A DNA stretch of 64,000 nucleotides from Rhodopseudomonas sp. (GCA_016124795.1 WGNB01000010.1:62001-126000); one strand, 5' to 3'; shown: positions 1-9,121, counted from the stretch's first letter. Made by a program: numbers and translations. The notes: generated by a model not told the origin, from the letters alone.

Positions 1-1
1 G

Positions 2-259
2 CAACAGCGGGTCGCGATCGCCCGAGCGCTGGCGTGCGATCCACAACTTGTCATCTGCGACGAACCGACGAGTAGTCTTGACCATGAAAGCGGACATAGC
101 GTCATGGAAATATTAAAGCTTCAGGCCAAGAGCCCTGAGCGCGCGGTGATCGTCGTCACACACGATCAGCGGAATTTCCCCTACGCCGATCGGCTTGCAC
201 GCATGGATGACGGACGCGTCGTGTCGATTCATGCCGGAGACGCCCGCAATGCCCCGTAA
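2..259 (+). CDS. ABC transporter ATP-binding protein, C-terminal part
   Basis: Only the last 85 codons are inside the window; the gene starts to the left. The visible part begins at the end of the ABC signature (QQRVAIARAL), continues through Walker B and the catalytic glutamate (LVICDEPTSSLD) and ends with the switch histidine (VIVVTHDQR). This is the nucleotide-binding subunit that powers the exporter formed with the next two genes, a periplasmic adaptor and an FtsX-like permease (MacB/DevCA-type layout). Its stop lies inside the first codons of the adaptor gene, so the two are probably translationally coupled. The exported substrate cannot be told from the sequence. Confidence 0.93.
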   Translation, partial: QQRVAIARALACDPQLVICDEPTSSLDHESGHSVMEILKLQAKSPERAVIVVTHDQRNFPYADRLARMDDGRVVSIHAGDARNAP

Positions 260-1172
260 GCTGCTATTGCCGTTGCTGGCGCTCGCCGGCTTCGCGTTCG
301 CCGTCTTCACGGTTATCAAGGATAACGACGCCACGACTATGGTCGCCGCCTCCAGCCCGACCGCCGTAGCGCCATATCCTTCCTACGTGGCAGGTACCGG
401 CATCACCGAAGCGAGTACCGGCAACATCGCCGTCGGCACATCTGTCGCCGGCATCGTCAAATCGATCGCAGTAACCTGGGGCGAAAAAGCCGCCGCCGGC
501 GCGCCACTTTTCACGATTGATGATCGCGCTGTGCAGGCGCTGTTGCTGCCCGCGGATGCAAAGGTCAAGCAAGCCGAGGCCGACCTCGCCAAGGCCAAAA
601 ATCTGCTCGCTGTCGCTGGTGGCTTGGCGATCGGAAGCTCGATCAGTCGGGTCGATTTGGATAATCGCCGTTACGACGTCGCCATCAAGGACGCGGCCGT
701 TTTAGCCGCCAAGGCCGAAGTCGAGCGGCTCAATATTGAGATCGCCCGGCACATCGTGCGCGCGCCGGTCGCCGGGCGTGTGCTGCAGATCAACACCCGC
801 GTTGGAGAGTTCGCACCGAGCGGAGCCCTCAATCCGCCCTTGATATTATTCGGCGATGACAGCCGGCTCTATCTGCGCGTCAGCATTGATGAAGACGACG
901 CATGGCGTGTCCGCGCCGAAGCGCCCGCGGTTGCCTTTGTGCGTGGTAATCCCGAATTGAAGACGCCACTCAAGTTCGTTCGTTTTGAGCCATATGTCAT
1001 CCCAAAGCCGGTACTGACTGGCAGCAGCACCGAACGCAGCGACATGCGCGTACTGCAGGTCATTTACAGCTTCGACCACGCCGCACTGCCCGTTTATGCG
1101 GGCCAGGAAATGGATGCCTTTATCAAGGCACCACCGGCCGCCGATCCGGACGCGAAGGTGCGCCCCGATTAA
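249..1172 (+). CDS. HlyD-family periplasmic adaptor of ABC exporter
   Basis: A 307-residue membrane-fusion protein. It has an N-terminal signal-anchor (LLLPLLALAGFAFAVFTVI), a first lipoyl-like half (residues about 65-100, 'GTSVAGIVKSIAVTWGEKA'), a short helical hairpin, and a second lipoyl half ('IVRAPVAGRVLQINTRVGE'). It should link the inner-membrane ABC permease to the periplasm or an outer-membrane channel. The ATG at 249 is preferred because GGAGA lies 10 nt upstream and the signal-anchor follows at once; an in-frame ATG at 231 and others further upstream are open. It overlaps the ATPase gene upstream and is 26 nt from the permease gene, so the three form one operon. Confidence 0.88.
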   Translation: MPRKLLLPLLALAGFAFAVFTVIKDNDATTMVAASSPTAVAPYPSYVAGTGITEASTGNIAVGTSVAGIVKSIAVTWGEKAAAGAPLFTIDDRAVQALLLPADAKVKQAEADLAKAKNLLAVAGGLAIGSSISRVDLDNRRYDVAIKDAAVLAAKAEVERLNIEIARHIVRAPVAGRVLQINTRVGEFAPSGALNPPLILFGDDSRLYLRVSIDEDDAWRVRAEAPAVAFVRGNPELKTPLKFVRFEPYVIPKPVLTGSSTERSDMRVLQVIYSFDHAALPVYAGQEMDAFIKAPPAADPDAKVRPD

Positions 1173-1198
1173 CCTTACTGACGTGGATCAAAGCATCA

Positions 1199-2392
1199 AT
1201 GCTACGTATCGCCCTGAAGATGCTGACCGGCAACCGCGCCAAATACGGCGGGTTGCTGCTCGGCATCACCTTTACATCGTTTCTCGTGACCTTTGCACTG
1301 TCCTACTTTGCCGGCTTTATGACCCGCGGCTTTGCCTTGATTTCCGAAAATCCGCAGGCCGACGTCTGGGTCATGGACGCGGCCGTGAATTCAACTGAAC
1401 ACACGACCAATCTGCCCGACTCGGCGTTGAACCGCGTGCGCAGCATCGAGGGCGTCCGATCAGCGACTCCGCTCGCGCTCGGCACAACCGACGTGCATTT
1501 TCCCAATGGTCAATTCCAGGCATTCCAGGTCATCGGCGTCGACGGACCCACGCTGTCGGGCCTGCCGCCGTTGCGCGGCGGCGTTCCTCTGAGCGTGCTA
1601 CGTACCCCCGATGCGGCGACGGTCAGCGCTGGCGGTACCGCCGGAAAACTGCAAACACCCCTCTTGAAGGCCGACCAATGGCCGCGCAGCCCGCATGTCG
1701 ACGTTCCGACACGCCGCTTGCGGACCGGCGATGTCGTGCTGGTCAACGATCACCGGGTCCGTATCGTTGGAGAAGCACGCGCGCTGCCGCGTTACCCTCC
1801 GCGTCCATTGCTTTACACCACTTACCCGAATGCCGGTCGCATCCTGCCGCCGGAACGGCATCGCATGACATTCGTGCTGGTGCATGCCGCTCCCGACCTG
1901 CCGCCGGCCGCCCTAGCGGCGCGGATCGCGGCACGGACGGGCTTGCGCGCGCGGACCTCGGCTGAATTCAAAGCGGACACTGTCCGCTGGTTTTTCATTA
2001 ACTCGGAAGACGTCGGCGACATCATGTCGATGATCTCGATCGCCATGCTGGTCGGCTTCGGTGTAACCGGCGTCATGCTTTATATGTTCACCGAAGAAAG
2101 CCTGACCCAATACGCGGTGCTCAAGGCAATGGGCGCCACACCGCGTCTGCTATTGGTCATGATCCTCGGACAAGCAGGCCTGTGCGCTGTTCTCGGTACC
2201 GGGATAGGACTCGGACTCTGCGCCATTGCCGGCCAGATTGCCGCCAGTGAGGCAAACTATCCATTCCGCATGATGTGGTTCACGCCGTTGTTTGGCGGTT
2301 TGGCGGTCGTGCTGGTCGCACTCGTTGCGGCAGCCATCAGCGCGCGCCCAGTGTTAAAATTGCAACCCGGCATGGTCTTTGCGGGACGCTGA
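1199..2392 (+). CDS. FtsX-like ABC transporter permease
   Basis: A 397-residue permease with the FtsX/MacB plan: one N-terminal membrane segment (about residues 18-40), a large periplasmic domain (about 45-265), then three C-terminal membrane segments with the conserved 'YAVLKAMGATPRLL' coupling loop between the first and second. It follows the adaptor gene by 26 nt, completing an ATPase-adaptor-permease export system similar to DevBCA/MacAB. Only one permease gene is present, so it probably dimerises. Substrate unknown. Confidence 0.9.
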   Translation: MLRIALKMLTGNRAKYGGLLLGITFTSFLVTFALSYFAGFMTRGFALISENPQADVWVMDAAVNSTEHTTNLPDSALNRVRSIEGVRSATPLALGTTDVHFPNGQFQAFQVIGVDGPTLSGLPPLRGGVPLSVLRTPDAATVSAGGTAGKLQTPLLKADQWPRSPHVDVPTRRLRTGDVVLVNDHRVRIVGEARALPRYPPRPLLYTTYPNAGRILPPERHRMTFVLVHAAPDLPPAALAARIAARTGLRARTSAEFKADTVRWFFINSEDVGDIMSMISIAMLVGFGVTGVMLYMFTEESLTQYAVLKAMGATPRLLLVMILGQAGLCAVLGTGIGLGLCAIAGQIAASEANYPFRMMWFTPLFGGLAVVLVALVAAAISARPVLKLQPGMVFAGR

Positions 2393-2498
2393 TAGGCCAG
2401 AGGCCGGCTTCCGAAATCAAGTGGAATGAACAGTGCCCGAAGACTTGCCTCGATGAGGTCAAGGGATCGAAGATAGCAATCGAATATGGGGTTCAGGT

Positions 2499-2996
2499 GT
2501 GACGATCGGACAGATTATAGACGAAGCGAAAATTCATTTTATCTTCGAAGTCAGCCTTTTTCTAAAAGGCACCTTCGCGCTGCTGGAAATCATTGGTGGT
2601 TTTCTGGCGTATTTCGTACCGAAACAATTCGTACTTGGCGTTGTTACCATGCTGACCCAAATGGAACTCACAGAGGACCCGCGCGATCTCGTGGCGAACT
2701 ATTTATTGCACGCCGCGCAACATCTATCGGTTGGGACAAAACACTTTGCAGCGATCTATCTGGTGAGCCATGGCGTGATCAAATTCTGGCTCATCGTCGG
2801 CCTCTTGCGCGAGCGTCTTTGGTACTATCCGACTGCACTGATCGTGTTTGGGCTATTTATTGGCTACCAGCTTTACCGTTTCAGCTTCACGCATTCTGCT
2901 TTTCTGCTGTTCATAACGGCGGTCGACCTGATCGTTGTTGTCATGACGTTGCATGAATACAGATACATGCGACGCCACGCATCCTCGTGCTCTTAA
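2499..2996 (+). CDS. DUF2127 family membrane protein
   Basis: A 165-residue protein with about four membrane helices. The pattern 'AIYLVSHGVIKFWLIVGLL' followed by a short charged turn, 'WYYPTALIVFGLFIGYQLY' and a C-terminal 'HEYRYMRR' is typical of the DUF2127 family of small bacterial membrane proteins of unknown function. The gene lies 106 nt after the permease gene on the same strand and may be co-transcribed with it. Nothing in the sequence indicates a catalytic role. Confidence 0.8.
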   Translation: MTIGQIIDEAKIHFIFEVSLFLKGTFALLEIIGGFLAYFVPKQFVLGVVTMLTQMELTEDPRDLVANYLLHAAQHLSVGTKHFAAIYLVSHGVIKFWLIVGLLRERLWYYPTALIVFGLFIGYQLYRFSFTHSAFLLFITAVDLIVVVMTLHEYRYMRRHASSCS

Positions 2997-3110
2997 CATG
3001 CCGGACAATTCGGTAGGAATGCGGCTCAGCCACGAGCGGAGGCTTCGCTTATGCCTCAAGCGATATTGCGATTTTGGCTGATACGAAGGAGGTCACCAAC
3101 TGATAAGGTC

Positions 3111-3350
3111 TTAAATGAATTCCACGCCAATGCGCTTGGCCGACCGCCAGATCACCCGGCAATTTCGTTTTATAAACTCCGGTTTGATCAGTAGCGTGAA
3201 CTCATCGGGTATGCCGACAGGGCTTTCAATGTCGAGAGCCGCACCGGCTTTCGACAAATTTCTAATAGTGCAGTCGATGGCGACCGCTGTCCCAAATATG
3301 ATGGAGCCACCCTTGAAGGTTCGCTGCCGTGATATGCGTCGTTTTTCCAT
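3111..3350 (-). CDS. PilZ domain protein
   Basis: A short (79-residue) single-domain protein. It opens with a basic RRxxR-type stretch (EKRRISRQR), has the 'CTIRNLSKAGAALDI' core that corresponds to the PilZ D/NxSxxG motif, and ends in 'RVIWRSAKRIGVEFI'. These are the elements that bind cyclic di-GMP in PilZ proteins, so a c-di-GMP effector role is likely but unproven here. The start at 3350 places the basic motif at the N-terminus, as usual in short PilZ proteins; an in-frame ATG at 3383 adds 11 residues. No strong ribosome-binding site is visible for either start. No neighbours suggest a specific pathway. Confidence 0.82.
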   Translation of the reverse strand: MEKRRISRQRTFKGGSIIFGTAVAIDCTIRNLSKAGAALDIESPVGIPDEFTLLIKPEFIKRNCRVIWRSAKRIGVEFI

Positions 3351-3383
3351 TGCGGTGGACAGTCTAGCCACGCCAAATTGCAT

Positions 3384-4308
3384 GTCCGTAAAGGTGATTG
3401 AATCTAAAAAGTAAAATTCGATTCAGTTTACCTCGCAATTATCGTGAAAATTGCGAAAAAGAGCCAATTTTTTCTCACCATGGGCCGCTAGCCTTGAGGA
3501 AATCAAAGCAGGTCTCCGCAAGGCCGCGAATAGGGAAGAAGCCCCGGCCAATTTTGGCCGGGGCCCCCTGCCCCCCGAGGCTCAGACGTAATCCCGGGAG
3601 TGGATCCATATGAGTGGAAGGCAATTAGGAACTGCTAAACTGCAGACCGGAAGTTTGGACGACCGATTCACCAATCAGTAAGCGGGCCATATCCAAAAAG
3701 CGCCACCAACTAACTGACTATCAAAAGGGACCATCAGCGGTTTCGGTTAATGGATCAACCTAACATTCTAAAACGGCCGATAACCTGACCGCCGAAGGGG
3801 CCTATTCCGACCTGGTCATCCGTTCTGGGTCATTGGCTTACATCCCGGCACGCCCGAACGCTGTCCGCCCTACTCCAGAAAGCAGACACGCCAAACCCGG
3901 TCGGTCCAATCATCAATTCTGATTTTTCCGCGATAGCATTTTTTTCACTATATGCACCCTACCGAGGGTAGACGTCTTTTGAATCGTCACCCGGCCACAG
4001 GAATAGAAATGGGTCGCCCGCTACGCTAGCCAACCAGAGGCAACTGGCCAAGGATGGGTCAATGACATTCATGAGCATTGCGTCGCGGAGTTTATCTACC
4101 GAACCCGCGCGCGACCGCTCGCACGTCAGATCGCCAGGCACGCCGCTTGAAATATTTACCGACGGCGACCGTGGCTTCTCATCCATTATGTCGATCGATT
4201 CGCCAAAGATCCGGCAAAATCCGTGAACAGATGATCCGACACTTCACCAAAAACCATCTAGTTCTTACTGGTCTGGTCGAGCTGGGATGTCGACGACATT
4301 CACGCGTG
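3384..4308. other. Long stretch without a convincing gene
   Basis: About 925 bp hold only short open frames on both strands with no recognisable domain. The one clear structure is a perfect hairpin at 3541-3564. The stretch separates the PilZ gene from the MAPEG gene and may be decayed DNA, but I could not recognise a parent gene. Confidence 0.5.
3541..3564. repeat. Perfect 9-bp inverted repeat, GC-rich hairpin
   Basis: Arms gccccggcc and ggccggggc are separated by aatttt. The stem is strong enough for a terminator, but it is followed by GC-rich sequence rather than a T run, so classic intrinsic termination is doubtful. It sits between the leftward PilZ gene and empty sequence. Confidence 0.6.
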
Positions 4309-4716
4309 TCAGCGACCCATCGAAAACGAGGCAAAGCCCCAGATACAGGCCACCGCCGCGGCAAAAAGCGACGCGAACGTTAACGCCATCCCGACCACTC
4401 TTGCCATCGACCCGCGGCCTTCGCCGGAGAGCGCAAAAGCGTGCGCAAGGCGCCCTATAAGAAGCAAAATGCCAATTGTGTGAAGAATGGCGGCGTCGGT
4501 CCGGACGCTTTCTGCCAATGCCATCAAGATGATGCCAAAGGGCGCATATTCTGCGCAGTTTCCATGGGCCCTAATTCGGCGCTCCAAAATATTTCGATTT
4601 CCGTGCCCCAAGCTGATCCGGAGCGCCCGGCGGGTTCGGATAACATTGACCGAAAGCGCAACGAAAAGAAGAGCGATCAAGCCGGCATAAAACGCTGTTA
4701 TTACCGGTAACCCCAT
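4309..4716 (-). CDS. MAPEG family membrane protein
   Basis: A 135-residue protein with about four membrane helices. The segment 'RRIRAHGNCAEYAPFGIIL' with the preceding 'ALRISLGHGN' is the signature of the bacterial MAPEG family (relatives of microsomal glutathione transferase, E. coli YecN type). The start at 4716 has an AGAAGG-like ribosome-binding site. MAPEG proteins sit in the cytoplasmic membrane and may bind glutathione; the substrate here is unknown. It is a single gene with no obvious operon partners; the next item upstream is a decayed oxidoreductase gene. Confidence 0.88.
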   Translation of the reverse strand: MGLPVITAFYAGLIALLFVALSVNVIRTRRALRISLGHGNRNILERRIRAHGNCAEYAPFGIILMALAESVRTDAAILHTIGILLLIGRLAHAFALSGEGRGSMARVVGMALTFASLFAAAVACIWGFASFSMGR

Positions 4717-4904
4717 GACTACACCTTCTACTTATTAGAAATACTTCTCATCGGCTGCGATACTGCATGCGTCGATAGATTTTGTCGCTTTTCGCGATCA
4801 ATACGAGTTCTTCTAAGCCTCGGATCACTGGAAAGAGCTCGGACGTCATGAAGAATTAAGGCCTTTGAGGCAGACCGCCGATGATCATGTAGTTTCAAAG
4901 AAAG

Positions 4905-5484
4905 TCAGTAGAGGGATTGACGGTCCCTCGAAATAGAGAACCCCCAGTCGCGTCCAAGTCCACGGGCGAACGCCTGGTTAATCCAGACCATGGCGAAGGG
5001 CTCAAGCAGCCGCGATTGCTTCAGTGGGCCGGCGTCGAGGGGTTCAAAGCCGATTTCTGTATAAGCTTCATGACCGTCGCTTTTGCATTGGCATCATCAC
5101 GGGCTATGTACATGACTGGTCGACCGTGAAGCGACTTCGCCTTGTCCAACGTTTCTTAACCGTTTGGGTTCATGGCTTTCACGATCTTGTTGTCCGGCAA
5201 CCAGCGTGCAACCGTCTCAACTACCGACCTATCGTATCCCCGATCAAGCTGAAGAGCGCCGTCCTTGGCACGATAGGTTTCATCGCGTCCAAGACGATCT
5301 TGCCGCTCATACCGCCCAAGCTCCAGACTACATCTTCCGCTGCGCGCCACGGAAGCGAAAGGACGACCAAATCGGCATTTTGCGCGGCCGGCAAAGGCGC
5401 CAAAGCCTGGCCGCCGACCTCCTCGCAAAGCGCGCGGAGCTTCGGCTTCAGGGTATCACGCGCCGAATCACCCGAATCGATATG
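4905..5484 (-). pseudogene. Decayed NADPH-dependent F420 reductase-like oxidoreductase
   Basis: Reading the minus strand through three frames recovers one protein. The order is 'RDTLKPKLRALCEEVGG' then 'ADLVVLSLPWRAAEDVV' and 'GKIVLDAMKPI'; then, in another frame, 'ETVARWLPDNKIVKAMN'; then 'PVMYIARDDANAKATVM'; and finally 'LKQSRLLEPFAMVWINQAF' ending at the stop at 4905-4907. This is the order of landmarks in NAD(P)-binding F420-dependent-reductase-like proteins. The N-terminal nucleotide-binding loop is missing because the multicopper-oxidase gene ends at the point where it should lie (5485). At least two frameshifts and an internal stop make it non-functional. Confidence 0.72.
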
Positions 5485-6597
5485 TCACGGCTGCACGTCA
5501 TATCGCGCGGTCATGCCCCCGACGATATGGTCGTTGACGTGGCAATGGAACATCCAAATTCCGGGGTCGTCAGGGACCATGTCAGCAACAACCGTTGTCG
5601 CGGGCAGAAGGCTGACCGTATCCTCGCGGTGCCCGCCGACAAGCACCGTGTTGCCGTGCCAATGCGGCGTGTGAAGATCGGCTTCGGTGCCGAGGCCGAT
5701 CAGATACCAGCGCACATGTTTGCCGACCTTCGTCTCCGGCATCGGCATGTTGCCGAATAAATAGCCGTTGATTGCGTGCATGTGATTGGACTCAATAAAG
5801 TCAGTGTTTTTGCGGTCGAAGGAAGCGGGATCGGCCGGGAGTTCCGCGGTGTTATCATCCAGATACCAGGACTGGTTTTCATCGAAGATGTTGAACAGGG
5901 TGACAAATTCGCGGTCGACATCGGCGGGCGAGCCGTCTACGCGAGCTTTCCCCACGCGCGTCACGATTATCGCGCCGACCAGCCCGGAATTGGTGTCACG
6001 CACCGAATTGACGTGGCTGTGATAGGGCCAGACTACGGAGCTCGGGTCGCTCGGTCCAGGGCCAGCGCGCGGCGGGACACGCCATTCATAGGTATAGGTC
6101 GCACCGGCTGCTACTGCATCGTCCGCCCGATCGGCACCCGAGGTGCCGTCGTTGGTGGGCGCGCCTTCATTGGCCTTCGTATAAAAGACGCCATGCGGAT
6201 GGATTGAGTAAGGGCGCGACGCATTGTTGCGAAACACGACGCGAATGGTATCGCCGACTTCGGCGTGAATGACTGGCCCCAAAAGGCCGAGATATTGTGA
6301 AGCGGCCGGCCGCACTTTGCGTTTCGTAAAGGTGCCGTCGGTGTATTCGGCGTAGATGGCTTTTTTGTATTTCGAGCCGATACGGTCGGGCCCACGGGCG
6401 ACGAAGACCTTGGCGGCATCGTTAAAGCCCATGCCCATCATGAGATCACGGCCAGCCGGCGCGTAGTCCCAGGTGACTTCCTCGGCAGCGATGTAGTAAG
6501 TACGCGTCTTGCCTGCGGCGCATGCCGTGTGACTCGTGACGATGATACCTAAGAACAGCGCGGCGCCGACCGCGACGATCATCAATCGCTTCGTCAA
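5485..6597 (-). CDS. Two-domain multicopper oxidase, ceruloplasmin-like
   Basis: A 370-residue exported protein (signal peptide ending about 'TSHTACAA') that starts its mature part with 'YYIAAEEVTWDYAPAGRD', a sequence typical of ceruloplasmin-type domains. Copper ligands are present in two cupredoxin domains: HPHG and 'WPYHSHV' in the first, 'HTPHWHG' and 'FHCHVNDHIVGGM' in the second. It is therefore a short, two-domain oxidase rather than the usual three-domain laccase, and probably a trimer. The start is TTG at 6597 with AGGAG 6 nt upstream. Likely role: periplasmic oxidation of Cu(I) or another metal, or of organic substrates. It has no close co-directional partner. Confidence 0.9.
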   Translation of the reverse strand: MTKRLMIVAVGAALFLGIIVTSHTACAAGKTRTYYIAAEEVTWDYAPAGRDLMMGMGFNDAAKVFVARGPDRIGSKYKKAIYAEYTDGTFTKRKVRPAASQYLGLLGPVIHAEVGDTIRVVFRNNASRPYSIHPHGVFYTKANEGAPTNDGTSGADRADDAVAAGATYTYEWRVPPRAGPGPSDPSSVVWPYHSHVNSVRDTNSGLVGAIIVTRVGKARVDGSPADVDREFVTLFNIFDENQSWYLDDNTAELPADPASFDRKNTDFIESNHMHAINGYLFGNMPMPETKVGKHVRWYLIGLGTEADLHTPHWHGNTVLVGGHREDTVSLLPATTVVADMVPDDPGIWMFHCHVNDHIVGGMTARYDVQP

Positions 6598-6947
6598 ATT
6601 TAACTCCTATCAAAAAGATGCCGCACACTTCCACGTCTCTAGGCCAACGCGATGGCGTGTCAACGCGAGCGATCATGCGTTTACAAAACAACGGCATATT
6701 GGAGTCAATGGATCGGCAAAACATTAAAACCATTCTAATTAAAAACTCTTTTGTCGTGGGTCGCATGCAAGCTGTCTTGTCTTGCGCGCCAGACGCCTGA
6801 CAGGACCGAAACGGTCCGCAATGCGCCTGCATGAGCGACGGCACTTCCCTCAGGCCGATCTTTTTCACTGCGAGTGACAAATAGATACTGTACAGGTTTT
6901 GGCCATGAATGATCCGATCCGCCGCGTCGCGCCGAAAGGCTGACGCG
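6598..6947. promoter_or_regulatory. Divergent intergenic region between oxidase and zinc-ribbon genes
   Basis: About 350 bp between genes transcribed away from each other must hold both promoters. I see the AGGAG ribosome-binding site for the leftward oxidase (complement of 6604-6608) but no clear metal-regulator operator. Confidence 0.4.
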
Positions 6948-7178
6948 ATGGAACTCGAGTCAGTCATCACTTGCCCGCAGTGCGGCGCGGCAAGAACCGA
7001 AGCCATGCCTCTTGATGCCTGCCGTTTCTTTTATACATGCACAAACTGCGGCGCGCGGCTGCGGCCGAAGGAAGGCGCTTGCTGCGTGTTCTGTTCGTAC
7101 GGCTCCATCGCATGCCCGCCCAAACAGTCGGACCTCCTCGACCTTGCAGCTTCCTCCGGCTACTGCCAAATGCCGTAG
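6948..7178 (+). CDS. Small zinc-ribbon protein (xxCCVFCSYG type)
   Basis: A 76-residue protein with two CxxC pairs, 'CPQCG' and 'CTNCG', followed by 'GACCVFCSYGSIACPP'. This resembles a family of small proteins annotated as GDCCVxC-domain proteins that often lie near metal-resistance genes; here the motif reads GACC rather than GDCC. The start at 6948 is preferred over an in-frame ATG at 6909 because AAAGG lies 8 nt upstream and the conserved part begins at once. It probably binds zinc or another thiophilic metal; the exact role is unknown. Confidence 0.75.
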   Translation: MELESVITCPQCGAARTEAMPLDACRFFYTCTNCGARLRPKEGACCVFCSYGSIACPPKQSDLLDLAASSGYCQMP

Positions 7179-7337
7179 CTTACAATCCCCCGCGATAGCG
7201 CCGCCTGGCCTGTTGGGCGTGGCCGCCTGCTCGTCTGGCACGGCGAAATTTGTGCGCGTAAACAAAGCGCCGTTCATCTGCCATAAATAATCGGATACAT
7301 AAGGTTTCAAAAGCTGGGGCGGCACGAGGATTCGGTC

Positions 7338-7646
7338 ATGAAAAAGCTCATGGAACTGGCGTTAGCGGCAGCGTTGGTCGTCACCCCTACTGTGATCGGC
7401 GCGTCACCCGCGCATGCGGAAGACGGACAAATCGCCGCCGGCGTCGCGGGCGGCCTTCTTGGCGGCATGCTTCTTGGCGGGGCGCTTGCGCAACGGCCAC
7501 ATTATTATGGGGCTCCGCCCCCGCCGCCTGTCTATTACGAGGAGGAGCCGGTCTATGTCCGGCATTGCTACTGGACACGCGGCGAGCCCTATTGGGACGA
7601 TTGGAGCGGACGGTGGCGTCGGCCGCGCGTGCGCGTGTGTGAATAA
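7338..7646 (+). CDS. Small exported glycine-zipper protein
   Basis: A 102-residue protein with a signal peptide (cleavage near ASPAHA-ED), a glycine-zipper segment (AAGVAGGLLGGMLLGGAL), a proline run and an aromatic/arginine-rich tail 'WDDWSGRWRRPRVRVCE'. Such proteins are common in Hyphomicrobiales and have no known function; a role in the envelope is inferred from the export signal. It is followed by sequence disrupted near the IS3 insertion. Confidence 0.78.
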   Translation: MKKLMELALAAALVVTPTVIGASPAHAEDGQIAAGVAGGLLGGMLLGGALAQRPHYYGAPPPPPVYYEEEPVYVRHCYWTRGEPYWDDWSGRWRRPRVRVCE

Positions 7647-8049
7647 GGCTTTAAGAGACCGCATTAACGAGTGGCCTTTTCTTGACATAGGTCTGATCAC
7701 GCGGCGATCCGCGCCCACGAGGCCACCGCGCTCGGGAAATCTATCTCGCTGACTGCCGCGAGGACGACGCGGACCCAAGCATCTGGCACGCGCTTTCGCC
7801 TGAGAAACGTTTTTGCCGCCGTGCCTCGACCGAGCCAAGCGTCATCCAATCGCGAAAGATCGTCGCGAGCTTGATCACGATGCTCAAAATGACCTCAGCC
7901 ACAAACGGATTTACATGAAGCCCGGATTGCGCGGCAAGTATTGCGTCCAGTTGCCATAACCGGGCGAGGCCATCAGTAGCATCGGAAACGTGATGCGCAT
8001 GCCGTGCTTGACCGCAAGGCTGAGCGCGCTGTCGCATGTACCTGGCAGG
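7647..8049. other. Gene-poor flank left of the IS element
   Basis: About 400 bp without a convincing gene. On the minus strand a frame entering from the IS boundary reads 'AVKHGMRITFPMLLMASPGY' and then 'NWTQYLPRNPGFM' before a stop. This has the look of a real C-terminus cut by the insertion, but I could not assign it to a family. Confidence 0.35.
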
Positions 8050-8077
8050 TGTCCGTCGTCAGATAATTTGAGACAGG
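8050..8077 (+). repeat. IS3 left terminal inverted repeat
   Basis: Begins TGTCCG and contains TGAGACAG; it pairs with 10937-10964 with 19 of 28 positions matching. It lies 45 bp beyond the end of orfB, as expected for the 3' end of an IS3 element. Confidence 0.75.
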
Positions 8078-8121
8078 TGGTGGCGTGAACTACAGGATGG
8101 ATCGGCTCATCTGGTTTTCGA

Positions 8122-9099
8122 TTATGCGGCTTTCTTTTGGTGCTGCAAGCGTCGATTTCGGATTGTGTTGCGTTTGATCCTTTCTCTTTCCAGCAGGATT
8201 GTTTGACCGCGGCCGAAGTACACGTCGGCCGGCGTGAGATTGTTCAAGCTCTCGTGGTAGCGTCGGTGGTTGTAGTGATCGACGAACCTGTCGATGCTGG
8301 CCTCAAGATCGCCGGGCAAGTAATAGTTCTCCAGTAGGATGCGGTTCTTGAGTGTCTGATGCCAGCGTTCGATCTTGCCCTGTGTCTGAGGATGATAGGG
8401 CGCGCCGCGAACGTGGCCCATGTCCTGTGCAGTCAACCAATCTGCCAACTCAGCCGAGACGTAGCTGGAACCATTATCGCTGAGCAGGCGCGGTTTATGG
8501 ACAACCCGGGCCTGGTCGCAGCCTGAGGCCGCGAGAGCGAGATCCAGCGTATAGGTCACGTCCTGCGCCTTCATCGTGCACAGCTTCCAGGCGATGATAT
8601 AGCGTGAGAAGTCATCCAGGACCGTGCTGAGATAGAACCAGCCCCAGCCGGTCACCTTCAGATAGGTGAAGTCCGTCTGCCAGAGCTGGTTGATTGCCGT
8701 CGTCTTGTCCTTGAACTCGTTGGCCGCCTTCATGACGATGTAGGCAGGGCTGGTGATCAGGTCGTGCGCCTTAAGTAGCCGATAGACCGAAGCCTCTGAC
8801 ACAAAATAGGCCGCCGTATCGGTAAAGCGTGTGGCCAGTTCCCGTGGCGATAGCTCAGGCTCATCCAGGGCCAGTTGAACGATCCGTTCACGTATGGCGT
8901 CGGGTATGCGGTTCCAGACGCGGTTGGGCCGTGGCGATTTGTCTTCTAATGCTTCGGGGCCACCGGTCTGCAGCCGGTCGTACCAACGGTAGAACGTCGC
9001 AGACCGAATGCCGAGCATTTCCAGCGTCCGGCGCGCGGGCAGATGGGATTGCTCGACCAGGCGAATGATCTCCAGCTTTTTGGACGCGGGATATCTCAT
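8122..9099 (-). CDS. IS3-family transposase OrfB (DDE integrase domain)
   Basis: From the ATG at 9099 this is 325 residues. An N-terminal helix-turn-helix region (ARRTLEMLGIRSATFYRWYD) is followed by the rve integrase core. The DDE residues lie in 'LWQTDFTYL' (D), 'RLLSDNGSSY' (D) and 'HPQTQGKIERWHQTLKN' (E with the typical K/R 7 residues on). The frame stays open upstream to 9315, overlapping orfA. The ATG overlaps a TGA at 9096-9098 in a second frame (ATGA), a coupling arrangement. It catalyses cut and strand transfer of the IS together with OrfA. Confidence 0.93.
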   Translation of the reverse strand: MRYPASKKLEIIRLVEQSHLPARRTLEMLGIRSATFYRWYDRLQTGGPEALEDKSPRPNRVWNRIPDAIRERIVQLALDEPELSPRELATRFTDTAAYFVSEASVYRLLKAHDLITSPAYIVMKAANEFKDKTTAINQLWQTDFTYLKVTGWGWFYLSTVLDDFSRYIIAWKLCTMKAQDVTYTLDLALAASGCDQARVVHKPRLLSDNGSSYVSAELADWLTAQDMGHVRGAPYHPQTQGKIERWHQTLKNRILLENYYLPGDLEASIDRFVDHYNHRRYHESLNNLTPADVYFGRGQTILLERERIKRNTIRNRRLQHQKKAA

Positions 9100-9121
9100 T
9101 CCTCGTCTCCCCCATCCGCGA

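Noticed and set aside
3541-3564. Intrinsic terminator
   Set aside because: The hairpin is perfect but is followed by a GC-rich sequence rather than a T run, so it is listed only as a repeat.
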